A DNA stretch of 64,000 nt from Hordeum vulgare subsp. vulgare (lineage: Eukaryota > Streptophyta > Magnoliopsida > Poales > Poaceae). A program made the translations under genes and the position numbers. How positions within the stretch are numbered: position 1 is the stretch's first letter; each line of letters opens with the position of its first letter. The notes under the pieces are model-generated. The model had not been told where the DNA came from, did no database searches, and was given only the letters and a program-made list of their open reading frames with translations. Where the stretch lies: NCBI RefSeq assembly GCF_904849725.1, contig NC_058520.1, positions 320,675,186-320,739,185 on the forward strand, written 5' to 3'. This document shows positions 41,847-54,174 of the stretch, piece after piece.

Positions 41847-43257
41847 TGAAAGTGCGTTATATCGACTAGAGGGGGTGAATAGGCGATTTTTAGAATTTCA
41901 TCACTTAGGAAATTCCTTGTGAGGAAAGTCCTCAATGATGAACTAAGTGTAGCGGAAATAGCGCAGGATCAGGAGTACAAAACGACTACAGCAAAGTACT
42001 TGATGAAGTTTATGAGATTCAATTTGCACAGTTCGCAAGTACAAAGTAAGCAGGTGAAGATTAACTCAAGTGAAGAATTTGAGGTTGAGGAAATTCAGAG
42101 AAAGTCTTCAGACAAATTCTTCAAACAGCATAGATGAAAGTCTTCAACATACAATTGAGGAAATGAAAGAGTTGAAGAAATAGAACACGTAGCTTTACGA
42201 GAACAGTTGTTGATGACCCAGTTTCAAGTGATGTGAGAGTTGTACGTCTGGTTCGGAGCGGCTTGGTATTGAAACCAAACGGACATAGAGTCCCGGGACA
42301 CACAGTCCCTACCGTATTATCCTGGAGCTAAGGACACACAGTCGTCGCCCAACACTCGTGGTAAGTCTTCGGGGTAGACTTCCAAACTCCTCACAAACTC
42401 GGTCACCCGGCGATCCACAATTGACTGATGGATGCTCTAGACCATGACGCCTAACCGTCTGGAGGATGCAGAGTCCCCAAAGGTAACATGCTTCAGTTCC
42501 ACACATGAGAAACTTCTTCAGTGATGCTCAATCTCTCGGTTTTTGGTTTGGGGTTTGGTGTTTGGGGTATTTCCTCACTTGATGATTTTCTCTCGAAGAC
42601 TCTGAGGAATTGGGTTGCTCTAAATGATAAGTGTCTGTTTCTCTCAGAGTAGCCAGTCAGCTAGTGGTTGTGGGGCGGCTATTTATAGCCTGGGACCATC
42701 TCGATATGATTTTACATAAATGCCCTTAAATAATGTGACCGTTGGATGGATAAGATCAGTGAGGTGGCGCGTGGCGCGGCAACGGTCGGAACATTCAACT
42801 ATGAAAGTCTTCGTGTCTTTCATATTCCTCACTTTTAGGCTTTGGTAGATTTAGGCTTGGCTTGAGCATCATAAGGAAAATCATTCCATAGTTTTACCTC
42901 GACCCCCTTTAACAGTACGGCGTTCCTATGACTTAAGAGTAAAGAAAATGAAACATAAAGAGTAAATCTTCATGCTTCAAAGTCTTAAGACTGTTTTCTT
43001 CATGACACACCGAATTCGTCATCTTCAATTCTTCATGAGGAATATCAATTTCTTCGCAATTTCTTCGCGATGAAAGTCTTCAAGAAAATTCCAAAGTCTT
43101 CACCCGAAGACATACATTTTTAGGGGTCGATATTCATGGGATAACTCAAACTCCTCAACGACTTATAGAGCATGTGTACACTCACAAACATATTAGTATC
43201 TTAACCTATAAGTCTTCAATCCACCAAAATCACTAAGGGGCACTAGATGCACTTACA
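41847..43257 (-). repeat. 5' LTR of the Maximus-type element
   Basis: About 1,411 bp, direct repeat of 28852-30248 with substitutions and a small insertion near 42285. The TATA box (minus, GGCTATAAATAGCC) is at 42677-42690. Outer flank ATTAT matches the other end. Confidence 0.93.
42677..42690 (-). promoter_or_regulatory. TATA box of the Maximus 5' LTR
   Basis: GGCTATAAATAGCC, self-complementary. The RNA start is expected near 42650. Confidence 0.6.
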
Positions 43258-44620
43258 ATTATAACTCTCCAAAATCATAAAATAATTATTTTATAAAATA
43301 TTTTTATATTTTATTTCTATGTCCTTTCCTGAGGCCAGAAATGATATTTCTGAGTGGAAAATTATTTTTATGCCTTGGAAAAATCTGAGAAAAATTGGAG
43401 ATATTCAGAGGACATATAGTTTCCATACATAAGACTTTCAACCCCTAATTATGTTCAAAATATTTGAGCAAATCCTTGAAAACCAATTCTATCTGTTTTG
43501 ACCTTTGAAATATTTCCAAAGGAAATATTCTCAATAGATTCTTAGAAAATTCTAGAATGCTACCCAAGCAATGTTTGGTGATCACGCCAAGTTTCACCTC
43601 ATTTCAAGGTGGTTTGGTTCACCAAATGGTTCTAAAACCCTTCATGTCCACAAGCAAATTGTAGCAACTCTACATAGCAAAGTTTGTCCAAGTAACCTGA
43701 AACATTGCAGGAGTGCTCAATACCACAAATGAGGATACCCTGCCAAGAGTTGGATTTGTGGGGATTAATATACCCACCTTCTCCTTTATCGAGGCAGAAC
43801 TGTCCATTTGGGGTGTTTTCAAGTTTACATTGTCAAACTTGTCCAATGGAGCTCAAATTTGGTAGAGCATCCTACTTTTGCCTAAAACCCAATCCTGTTA
43901 ACTTTCACAACCATTGGTGGAGGTTAGCTACCCCAAACCCATATCAAACACCTTCAGCCAGATTGGTCAATCAACACCTAGCACTCTCTACACCCACTCC
44001 CTTCTCATTAAACTCCTAACACAACCTACCAGCACCACTCCTCAACTGCAGACGAGTGGCCCCTCTTTGGTTCCAAGCATGTAAGCCAAAATCACCAATT
44101 TAGTCTTTGATTCAAAGCTGACAGCACCTCCTAACGCACTTCGCATTGACCAGCAGTGCATCTCTCAGCTCCTAACAACCGAAGGGCATCTAAGCCAACC
44201 CCCGGACATGCCAGACAGGTCCAAAGCACACCAGAGTGCGCTGTCATGCCGTGGCATGCCAAATTTGCGCTCTGGGCGCGCTACAGGGCGCACCCGAGGC
44301 AAAGGAGGCCGGCCCCGGCTGGTTCTCACCTCCCTCGGTGTCTCTCCGTGTCTCCGACAACCATCCGACTCAGGGCAGCCTCAGGGATCCCTTCTTTTCC
44401 TCTCTACTGACTCAGGCGACGCGTACCCACGCGCACCCGATTCGGTCAGTAGGGCGCGGTCCTGCAGCACGCGCGCAAAGAGGCCTCTCTCCCTCTCGTT
44501 CAGTCTCTGGAGTCTCAAACAACGTCAATGAAACCATGGTTTCGACCTCGAGCTCTCTCTCCCTCTCCTGCAGACACGGTGAAACCACCGGCGCTCCCTC
44601 GCTCGGTGCACCTTTGCTCG

Positions 44621-44630
44621 CTTATAAATA
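44621..44630 (+). promoter_or_regulatory. TATA box of the left-arm chromovirus LTR
   Basis: CTTATAAATAGG, followed by a C-rich leader (CCCTCCCCCTTCACTCC). It would drive transcription rightward, into the palindrome centre. Confidence 0.5.
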
Positions 44631-46239
44631 GGCCCTCCCCCTTCACTCCAGCACCTCACCCCTCTCCTCCAAACCCTCAATCGAGCCCCTAGCCACTCCA
44701 CTCAAGGAAGAAGAGCTCCGGTGCTCAAGATCGACCGAGGCCTCGCCGCTTCGCAGCTCCGTCGATCTCGGGCCACCTCCTTCGTGACTGTAGTGAGCTC
44801 AGGAAGATTCTCCACCTCTTCCCCGAGCTTTTCCCTGCACGTAGCAACCATCTCCACCACAACCTGAATCATCTCCGTCGCGGCCACGTCATCGTCGATA
44901 ACTCAGGACCTCTCCGTCGTTCCTTCGACCCCTAGCAGGTAGGCGACGATGCCACGGTGCCATTCCTGCTATCTCCTGCCCACGAGGGCGTCGGAGCCGC
45001 CGCCGGTATGCCTCCCCTCCCCTTTGTCCAGAGGAGGAAGACGACCCCGACAGGCATGCCCCACCTGGCGGTGGCTAGCCTCTCCCCCTCTCTCCTCTCT
45101 CTGCCGCTGACCGCACGGGCCCGCGCGTCAGGTTTAAACATGGCGGCGTGCGCGCAACTGGGCTAGCTGGCTGGCTAACTGGTCGGTTGGCTGGTTGGCC
45201 CCTTTTTCTTTTTTCCACTAAATCTGATTTTAAATGATTTTTGTAAGATAAAATATCTAGTCAAACTGAAATATTTTTCCGCCACAATTCTTCTAAAAAT
45301 GTGTAGAATTTATCAATGTTGTTATGCAAAAAAATTCAAAGACTTCTATACATAGCTTTAATTGAAATTCCTAGGTTAAATATTTTAGCTCCTGTTAAAC
45401 AGATTTTGAAAATACCTTTTTACATCATAACCAGAGACAAACATTTTTTAAACTAAAGCTAAGATTTTTCGGAATAGGTTAGCATTTTTAAAGTGAGTTT
45501 GTGCTCTGTTTTTGAGTGTGCTTCTTATGGTAGTTATTAATATTACGGCCATAGATGAGGCGTTTGACGAAGGACTTGGACCGAAGACCCCAAAGACCCC
45601 AGATACCTAGCTGATCAAGGCAAGCAACCCTTTGGCCATGTCTGAGAAAATATTTTTATGCATGACACATTGGCTACTATAATCCGATGCATATAGTTAA
45701 GATTAATTGGTGCACCTCAGCGTGGTGTTTCCGATAGCTCCTCTGGAGCATTTGCATTAGGCGTGACCCTATCATCTATGAGGGTCAAGCAGATAAAACG
45801 TTGACAAGTAGACAGTAGTATTACGCATGGAAAGAGCATGAGCATGATAATGGTAACATAGAGTTGATATCAAAGATTTTACGAAAACCTGTCGGGTTCC
45901 ACTAATACCCGAGGGTGATGATGTTGAGTTAGATGGCCACTTGAGAAAGAAGTGGCGTACTAGAAAGGTTTTGTGTGATTGTTTTCAAAAATGGGATTAG
46001 ATTTATGATGTCGACCGCCCAAACCTTACATGTGCGACCACAATACCCCTTTATGGGACGGGGCTTTGTTGATTACTTTGGTCGGTGCTAGCAAAGATCC
46101 CGCATTACTAGTGGCGTGAGTGATATGTTGTCACTCTCGTGACGGGGACGTACCAGGTAGGTCGACCATGTCATTTTTACGTGTTCCGGGCACACCGTTG
46201 GTCCCCGCATGGATGATACGGTCCAGAGTTGGTGCTCAT

Positions 46240-49200
46240 AATGTGGCTCCCGCCACTAGTAATGTGGCTCTTTGCTAGCACCGACCAAGGTAGTCAACAA
46301 AGCCCCGTCCAAAGAGGTAATGTGGTTGCACATATAAGGTTGGGACGGCCGACACATCATAAATCTATTCCCATTTCCGAAACCACTCACACAGAACTTT
46401 ACTCGGTGCACCACTTCTTCACAAATGGCCACCTAACTCATCATCATCACCATCGGGCATTACTCACACTCGACGGGGATTTTGTAAACCTTTGATATCA
46501 ACTTTACCATCATCATGCATATGCTTCTACTATGCGTAGCTCTACTGTCTACATGTCAACATAATATCAGCGTGACCCTCATAGGTGGTAGGATCATGCT
46601 CATATGCAAGTGCTCCGGAGGAGCCATCGTTAACACCATGCTGGGTGCACCGAATAACCTTAACTATATGCATCGGAATAAAGTAACAAATGTGTCACGC
46701 ATAGGAGTATTTCTTAGACATGGTCAAAGGGATGCTTGCCTTGATCATCTAGGTATCCGGGGTCTTCGAGGTCTTCGAGTCCAACTCCTTCGTGGAACGC
46801 GGAATCTATCAACATAATAATAGTAATAAAATAAGTAGCTCACTCAAAAACAAAGCACGAACTTACTTTAAAAATGTTATTGTATTCTGATAAATCTATA
46901 ATATAGTTTTCCAAATATTTATCTCTGGTTTTGATGAAAATATTACTTTTAAAATCCAAATAACAAGAGCTAAAGTATTCAAAATAAGCCTTTTAATTAT
47001 AAATATCGAGAAAAGTTTTCATAAAAATTTGTATAATAGCTCTTATAAATTCTACACATTTTTAGAAGAATTGTGGTGGAAAAATAATTGAATTTGATTA
47101 GATAATAACCTCTGCAAAAATCTTTTTAAAACAAATTAAAAATATAAATAAATAAGGGCGCTCATACCTGGCCTGGCTCGACCAGTGGCTGGCCGGCCCA
47201 AGTGGCCAACCGGCCAGTTAGCCAGCGAGCAACCCAGGGGCGCGCGCGTCATCACGTTCAAACCTGACGCGCGGGTTCGTGCGATCAGCGGCAGAGAGAG
47301 GACAGAGGGAGAGACGGGCCACCAATAGGTGGGGCATGTCTGTCGAGATCGTCTTCCTCCTATGGACAGCGGGACGAGAGGCACGCCAGCGGCGACACCG
47401 ACGCCCTCATGCCTCAACGACGGCAGGAATGGAACCAGCGCGTCGCCGCCTACCTGCTGGTGGTCGAAGGAACGACGGGGAGGCCCTAGGTCACCAGCGA
47501 CGATGAGGCCACGGCAGAGCCGATTCGGGAGGTGGAGGAGAAGGGTGCTATAGACAGGGAATCGCTCAGGGAAGAGGTGGACAAGCTCCCTGAGCTCACT
47601 ACGGTCACGGAGGAGGTGAGTGGAGCGCAAGAGGTGGCCTGTAGCCCGAGATCGACGGAGCTTCGAAGCGGCAGGGCCTCGGTCGATCTCGAGCACCGGA
47701 GCTCTGTGTGTTCGAATGGGGTGGCTAGGAGCTTGATTGAGGGATGGAGGAGTGGTGTGAGGTAATAGAGCGAAGGCGGAGGCCTATTTATAGGCCATCA
47801 ATGGTGCACTGAGCAAGGAGCGCCAATGGTTTCACCATGGCTTGCAGGAGAGGGAAAGAGAGCTCGGGTCGAAACCACGGTTTTGTGGGCATGGTTTAGG
47901 ACCCCAAGTGACTCAACGGAAGAGAGAGAGAGGGATCAGTGCGCAGTGTTGCGGGGCCGCGCTCTTCTGGTCGAATCTGGCGCGCGGGCACGCGTCGCCC
48001 TGGTCAGCAGAGAGGGAGAGAATGGGCCCTGAGGCTGCCCTAATTCAGGTGGGTTGTCGTAGACGCAGAGAGACACCAAGGGGAGGTGAGAACCGGTTGG
48101 TGGTGGCCGTCTTTGCCTCAGGTGCACCCTGTAGCGTGCCACGGCACAGATTTGGCATGCCACGGCATGTTGGCATGCTCTGGGACAGTTCGATCGTGTC
48201 TAGTGTGTCCGGGGGTTGGGTTAGATACCCCTTAGCCGTTTGAGAGCCAAGGGTCTCACTGTTGGTTAAAGGAAGTGATTAAAGAGGAGCTGTGAGCCTT
48301 GAACCATAGACTAAAATGAAGATTTTGGCTTACCTGCTTGAAACTAAGGAGGGGCCACTCATCTACAGTCGAGGAGTGGTGCTCGCAGCTTACTCTAAGA
48401 GTTTAATGGGAGGGGAGTGGGTGTACACGGTGATAAGTGTTGTTTGACCAAGCTGGCAGAAGGTGTTCGATAAGTGATTGGGGTAGTTACCCTTCACCAC
48501 TGATGATGAAAGTTAACAGGATTGGGTTTGATGCAAATATAGGATGCTCCACCAAATTTGAGCTCCATTGGACAAGTTTTGCGGTGCAAACTTGAAATCA
48601 CCCCTAAATGGGAAGTTCTATCCTTTCAAAAGGGAATGTGGGTAAATTAATCCCCAGAAATCCATTTTTTGGCAGGGTCTCCTCATTTGAGGTTTTGATC
48701 ACTCTTTCAAAGTTTCAAGCCATGTAGAGTTGCTCCAACTTGATTCTAGACAGGGAGGGTTGTAGGATTGTTTGGTGAACCAAACCACCTTGGAATGAGG
48801 TGAAATTTGGCATGGTCACCAAATATAGCTTAGGAAGCATGCTAGAATTTTAAGGGAATTTATGGGGAATATTTCCTTTAGAAATATTTCAAAAGGTCAA
48901 AATAGACAGAATAGGTTTTCAAGTATTTTCTCAAATAATTTGAACATAAATAGGGGTTTAAAATCTTATGTATGGAAAATATATGTCATGTGAGTATTTC
49001 CAAATTTTCGCAGATTTTGTAAGGCAGAAAAATAATTTTCCATTTAGAAAAATCATTTCTGACCTAAGAAAAGGACATACAATTAAAATAGAAAAATATT
49101 TTATAGAATAATTATTTTATGATATTGGAGAGTTATAATAGTGCTAAAACAAGAATACAATATTTGGGTGAAAGCACTCCCTTTAAATCATGGACTTGTA

Positions 49201-49416
49201 GTGCAAACCCAAAGCAAGGTTTTGAAGTAGTCAGAAATGAGAAAAGGATATTTTTGGAAATAACATGTTATAAAAATATTGTTTTTGGATCCACTCATTC
49301 AAGCATACATACAAATATGGCAATCATGGCACTCATAGCACTTGCTTCAAAAGTTTTAATAAACTTAGATTTTTGAAAAGGCTACAGTTGAAGTAAGGTA
49401 AAAACAGGGTGTGACA
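46240..49416 (-). repeat. Right arm: truncated 3' LTR of chromovirus G
   Basis: Ends CAGGGTGTGACA at 49416, just outside pol of G. Bases 46245-46680 match the 5' LTR of G at 63596-64000 in the same orientation. The LTR should be about 4.2 kb (62559-63600 plus this stretch), so the last kilobase is missing here and is replaced by the inverted left arm. TATA (minus) is at 47783-47795. The GC-rich block 47160-48240 contains no gene. Confidence 0.82.
47783..47795 (-). promoter_or_regulatory. TATA box of the right-arm chromovirus LTR
   Basis: Minus strand GGCCTATAAATAGGCC, self-complementary; the counterpart of 44621-44630 in the inverted arm. Confidence 0.5.
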
Positions 49417-49435
49417 GACCTATCCCACTTACAAG
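49417..49435 (-). promoter_or_regulatory. Polypurine-like tract of chromovirus G
   Basis: Minus strand AAGTGGGATAGGTC just before TGTCACACC, the start of the 3' LTR. Confidence 0.5.
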
Positions 49436-49459
49436 AATCTCATCCCCGAGATTCCAAAG

Positions 49460-50840
49460 CTATGTGCTAAAAAGGTACGAGAATTCAGATCGGAGATAAT
49501 CTTCACACTCCCATGTTGCTTCTGCTTCGGTGTGGTTGCTCCACTGAACCTTGGAGTACTTGATAGTGCGGCTTCTGGTACAACGCTCGGCTTCGTCCAG
49601 GATGCGGATCGGCCTCTCGCGATAAGTGAGGTCTGGTTGAAGGTCAATGGCTTGATGGTCGATGTCCTTATAAAGATCTGGACGGTTTTGCGCTTGAAGG
49701 CACTTCCGGAGTTGTGACACGTGGAAGACGTTGTGCACACCCGACAGTTCCGGAGGTAGCTCCAACTGGTAAGTAACCTCTCCGCGCCTTGTCATGATCT
49801 TAAAAGGTCCAATGAACCTTGGAGCAAGCTTCCCCTTGACATAGAAACACTTGGTTCCCTTGAGAGGTGTGACGCGGAGGTACACCTGGTCTCCGAGGTT
49901 GAACTCCAATTCCCTATGGTGGGAATCCGCATAGCTCTTTTGCCGCTACTTGGCTGATTTCACGTTTTCCCTGACAAGTTGCACCTTGTCTTCTCCTTCA
50001 CGAAGAATTTCTGGCCCAAAAATCAATCCTTCACCAGTTTCGGACCAGTTGAGCAGGGTGCGGCACTTTCGTCCGTATAGCACTTCAAATGGGGCCATCT
50101 AGAGACTGGACTGGTAGCTATTGTTGTATGAGAACTCAGCGAATGGCAGACAGTCTTCCCATTTGGTCCCATGTGCTAAGACACAAGCGCGGAGCATATC
50201 CTCAAGTATCTGATTCACTCGCTCCATCTGTCCGCCCGTCTGTGGATCGAAGGCGGTGCTGAAAGAGAGCTTGGTTCCTAGAGCATCTTGGAACTTCTTC
50301 CAGAATCTTGAGGTGAACTACGTGCCTCGGTCGGATATATTCTCCTTGGGTACTCCATGGAGGCCCACAATACGCTCAATGTAGAGACTAGCTAGCTTGT
50401 CACCTCCATAAGTAGTGCTGTCTGGAATGAAGTGAGAGACCTTGGTCAGATGGTCGATAATGACCCATATGGAGTCATGGCCTCTGCTGGACCTGGGTAG
50501 TCTGGTAACAAAATCCATGCCGACTCGGTCCCACTTCTATTCGGGCACTTGGAGAGGTTGTAGCAGTCCAGCAGGTCGTTGGTGCTTAGCCTTGAATCGC
50601 TGGCACACATCGCACTTGGCGATATAGGAAGCTATTTCCCTCTTCATGCCATGCCACCAGAATCTTTCCCGGAGGTTTTGATACATCTTGGTCCCATCGG
50701 GGTGAATTGAGTAGGGTGTGTTATGGCTTTTGCAGGATTAAATTCTTGAGTTCAGCCTTGTTGGGTACGCATAAACGTTTCCCAAACCACACGACTGCTT
50801 GCTCATCCACTGAGAATTATGGGGCCTTGCCTTCCTGGAT
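49460..50840 (-). pseudogene. Chromovirus G integrase with chromodomain
   Basis: The zinc-binding part lies near 50720-50600 (YQNLRERFWWHGMKREIASY, then CDVCQRFKAKHQRP). The core has MDFVTRLPRSSRGHDSIWVIIDHLTK (first Asp), ENISDRGT (second Asp) and FDPQTGGQMERVNQ (catalytic Glu). The last 150 codons (49909-49460) have MEFNLGDQVYLRV and LAPRFIGPFKIM (GPF motif), then a chromodomain ending TEAEATWECEDYLRSEFSYLF. In-frame TAG stops lie near 50535, 50320 and 49948. The chromodomain is expected to bind modified histone H3 and bias insertion toward heterochromatin. Confidence 0.88.
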
Positions 50841-50843
50841 ATT

Positions 50844-52505
50844 CTACTTGATGCCTCCAATGCTCTGGTGTCCCTTCTGGGCCTCTTTGATGTCGTCTGC
50901 TAGAGTGGGTTTGACTTCGAGGTAAGCTAGGAATCCTGGTTCAACTAGCTCCAACCTGAAGCTTTCCACCTCATCATATAAGGCGGGTAGCCTTTCCTTG
51001 AGCATAGCATTCAAGGTGCAGGCCTTCCGGCTTAAGTCATCGGCCACCACATTGGCCTTACCGGGTAGGTATTGAATGTTGAGGTCATGGTCTTTGATTA
51101 GCTCCAACCATCTTCGCTACCTCATATTCAATTCCCTTTGAGTAAAAATATACTTCAGACTCTTGTGGTCGGTGTATATTTCACATCGCTTCCCCAGAAG
51201 GTAATGTCGCCATGTCTTCAGGGCATGCACTACGACTGCCAACTCGAGGTCATGAGTGGCGTAGTTCTCCTCATTCGAGTGCAGTTGTCGTGACAGGTAA
51301 GCCACGGACATGCCGTCTTGCATTAGGACGCCATCGAGCCCGGTTCTTGAGGCATAACAGTATATCACAAACTCCTTGCTGATACCTGGAGTAGCCAGTA
51401 CTGGGGCGGTAGTCAGTCTCTTCTTCTGTTCCTGGAAGCTTTCTTCGCACTCTGGCGTCCATTCAAACTTCTTGCCCTTCTCCAAGAGTTGAGTCATTGG
51501 TCGGGCAATGCGGGAGAATCCTTCCACGAACTTGCGGTAGTATCTCGCGAGTCGAGGAAGCTTCTCACCTCCTTCACATTGATTAGCGACTCCTAGTTGG
51601 TTACTGTGGTAATCTTGGAAGGATCGACTGCCAATCCGTTTGCCATCATGGTATGACCCAAGAATCCAACTTCGTGCAACCAGAATTTGCATTTGCTAAA
51701 CTTGGCACAAAGCTGGTGCTCTCGAAGCTTTTCCAACACTAGCCTCAAGTGTTGCTCATGCTCTTCTTCGGACTTGGAGAAGATTAATATGTCATCTATG
51801 AAGACGATGATAAACTTATCCATGTATTCCATGAAGACTTTGTTCATGAGGTACATGAAGTATGTCGGGGCATTGGTCAACCCAAATGACATGATCGTGC
51901 ACTCATATAGACCGTACCGGCTCACGAATGCCATCTTAGGTATGTCCTGGGTTGGATCTTCAGTTGGTAATACCCAGATCTGAGGTCGATCTTGGAAAAT
52001 ACCTTGGCACCATTTAACTGCTCAAATAGGTCATCGGTCTTGGGGAGTGGGTACTTGTTATTTATCATGACTTCATTGAGGGAACAATAATCGATGCAGA
52101 GCCTGATAGTCCCATCCTTCTTGGACATGAATAGAATAGGTGACCCCCAAGGTGATGCACTCGGACGGATGAATCCCTTCCTGAGTCGCTCATCCAACTA
52201 CTTCTTCAACTCTGCTAGCTCTTCCGATCCCATCCTATAAAGCTTCTTATAGATAGGCCTTGATCCAGGCATGAGCTCAATGATGAACTCGACGTCTCGG
52301 TCAGGAGGCATCCCAGGTAGCTCATTAGGAAAGACGTCTGGGTACTAACACACTATTGGTACTCAATCCAACTCTTCTTCCGAAAGGCAATTAACCTGAG
52401 GAACTTGAGTAGAGGTAGGTTAAGGGACATACTTGAGTTTGACCCCTTGGTCACTTGTCATGGTAATAGCCCTTTTGGCACAGTCCAGTATGCTTTGGTG
52501 CCTGG
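50844..52505 (-). pseudogene. Chromovirus G reverse transcriptase and RNase H
   Basis: Frame 52197-51922: [32 protein letters not shown] and [26 protein letters not shown]. After a frameshift, 51934-51593: [20 protein letters not shown], then the catalytic [15 protein letters not shown] and [17 protein letters not shown]. RNase H, 51692-51117: the first catalytic Asp is replaced (CYASRTG for CDAS), then [25 protein letters not shown] and EIYTDHKSL. The connection 51107-50844 has YLPGKANVVADDLSRK. The piece between protease and RT (52505-52200) is short and broken. Confidence 0.86.
52501..52505. repeat. Target-site duplication of F, left copy
   Basis: CCTGG; the identical copy is at 59849-59853. 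Confidence 0.93.
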
Positions 52506-54156
52506 TGCTACTGCAACACAAAACCTTCCAACGGCGCCAGAAACACGTGCTGACGGGAGACTGTTCTTGTCTTGATTCTCCTCAGCAACGGCACCAGGAA
52601 TCCTTCTGCTACGGCTACGCCTTTAGGGACTTCCTAGGCAAATATGCAAAGGATTTCCCCGTGGCCTTGGAGCCTTGCATTGGTGTTCCCTCAAAGCGGA
52701 AATGGTGATGTGGTGCAGCAGTGGTAAGTATTTCCCTCGGTTTTGAGAACCAAGGTATCGATCCAGTGAAGGAGTATCACAAGTGCGTGCACAAACACAA
52801 AGAACCTGCTCCCAACGCTATGAAGGGGTTGTCAATCCCTTATAGATTGTTCGCAAAACGAGAACTGAAAGCAACAAAGTAACAAAGCAAAGTAAAAACG
52901 GAGGTGTAAACGATAGATGTGAATAGACCCGGGGGCCGTAGTGTTTACTAGTGGCTTCTCTCATGAAAGCAAGTCGACGGTGGGTGAACAAATTACTGTC
53001 GAGCAATTGATAGAACCGCACAAAGTCGTGATGTCATCTATGGCAATGATTATATCTATAGGCATCACGTCCAAATCAAGTAGACCGATACTTTCTGCAT
53101 CTAGTACTATTACTCCACACGTCGACCGCTATCCAGCATGCATCTAGTGTATTAAGTCCAAAAGAACAGAGTAACGCCTTAAGCAAGATGACATGATGTA
53201 TATGGACAATCTCATATCAACGACAGAGCCCACCTTGTTACCCTTGATGGCAACTACTCAATGTGTGCCTTGCTGCCGCTACGGTCACTGGGAAAGGTCA
53301 CCACATGGTAAGAACCCAAAACCAAGAACTTCTCCCATTGCAAGAATCATAGATCTAGTTGGCCAAACAAAACCCAAGACTCGAAGAGACTTACAAGGAT
53401 ATCAAATCATGCATATAAGAAATCAGCAAAGACTCAAATATATATCATAGATAATCTGATCACAAATCCACAATTCATCGAATCTCGACAAACACACCGC
53501 CAAAGAAGATTACATCGGATAGATCTCCATGAAGATCATGGAGAACTTTGTATTGAAGATCCAAGAGAGAGAAGAAGCCATCTAGCTACTAAGTACGGAC
53601 CCGTAGGTCTGAAGTGAACTACTCACGAGTCATTGGAGGGGCGATGATGTTGATGAAGAAGCCCTCCAACTCCAAAGTCCCCTCCGGCAGGGCGCCGGGA
53701 AGGGTCTCCAGATAGGATCTCGCGGAAACAGAAGCTTGCAGCGGCAGAAAAGTATTTTCAAGGGTCCCTTGATTTTTTCTGATTTTTAGGGAATATATAG
53801 GCGCAAGATCTAGGTCAGGGGGGTGCCAGGGAGGCCACAAGCCTGCCCACCGCCGCCTCCCCCTGGTGGTGGAGTGGGTGCTTGTGGGCTCCCTGCAGCC
53901 CTCCTGGCTTGGCCCACAGCCCCCCTCATCTTCTTCCGTTCGGGAAAAAATCATTTCGGGGATTTTATTCTGTTTGGACTCCGTTTCAAAATCAGATCTG
54001 AAAAGAGCCAAAAACACAGAAAAACAGGAACTAGCACTTGGCACTGAATTAATAAGTTAGTCCCAAAAAAGATATAAAAGGTACATAAAACATCCAAAGA
54101 TGACAAGATAACAGCGTGAAACCATCAAAAATTATAGATACGTTTGAGACGTATCA
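52506..54156 (-). repeat. 3' LTR of element F
   Basis: 1,651 bp. Plus strand TGCTACTGCAACA ... GAGACGTATCA. TATA-like (minus GCGCCTATATATTCCC) at 53789-53804. No gene inside. Confidence 0.93.
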
Positions 54157-54174
54157 AGCATCCCCAAGCTTAAC
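54157..54174 (-). promoter_or_regulatory. Polypurine tract of element F
   Basis: Minus strand GTTAAGCTTGGGGATGCT adjoining the LTR start TGATACGTCTC. Similar motifs recur at 56134-56148 and 56187-56200. Confidence 0.7.

Larger units (their letters stand above)
28852..43257 (-). mobile_element. Complete SIRE/Maximus-type Copia retrotransposon
   Basis: 14,406 bp with LTRs at 28852-30248 and 41847-43257, a perfect PBS, a PPT and a perfect 5-bp target duplication ATTAT (28847-28851 and 43258-43262). In minus orientation it encodes gag (41780 to about 39100), protease, integrase, RT and RNase H, followed by a 3.6-kb extra ORF region (34337-30775) downstream of pol. A long gag and an extra ORF after pol define the SIRE/Maximus lineage, and 14 kb is the size of Triticeae Maximus elements. 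Frameshifts and stops, plus a roughly 200-bp insertion in integrase, make it non-autonomous now. Confidence 0.93.
28571..46239 (+). repeat. Left arm of inverted chromovirus LTR pair (split by the Maximus insertion)
   Basis: Begins TGTCACACCCTG at 28571, the start of the LTR of element G in reverse orientation, runs to 28851, and continues at 43258 after the Copia insertion to about 46239. It matches the reverse complement of 46245-49416 at roughly 85% by eye. It also matches the reverse complement of 63481-64000. The arm carries a GC-rich block (44150-45170) and a TATA box (CTTATAAATA, 44621-44630). No internal domain follows on the left, so it is an orphan LTR. Frames inside (for example 44156-45166) are not genes. 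Confidence 0.8.

Noticed and set aside
44156..45166. Frames of 60-131 codons in the GC-rich block of the left LTR arm
   Set aside because: They lie inside an LTR, after its TATA box, and the inverted copy does not keep the same frames.
47136..48243. 186-codon minus frame and overlapping plus frames in the right LTR arm
   Set aside because: Counterpart of the GC-rich LTR block; frames are not conserved between the two arms and lack domains.
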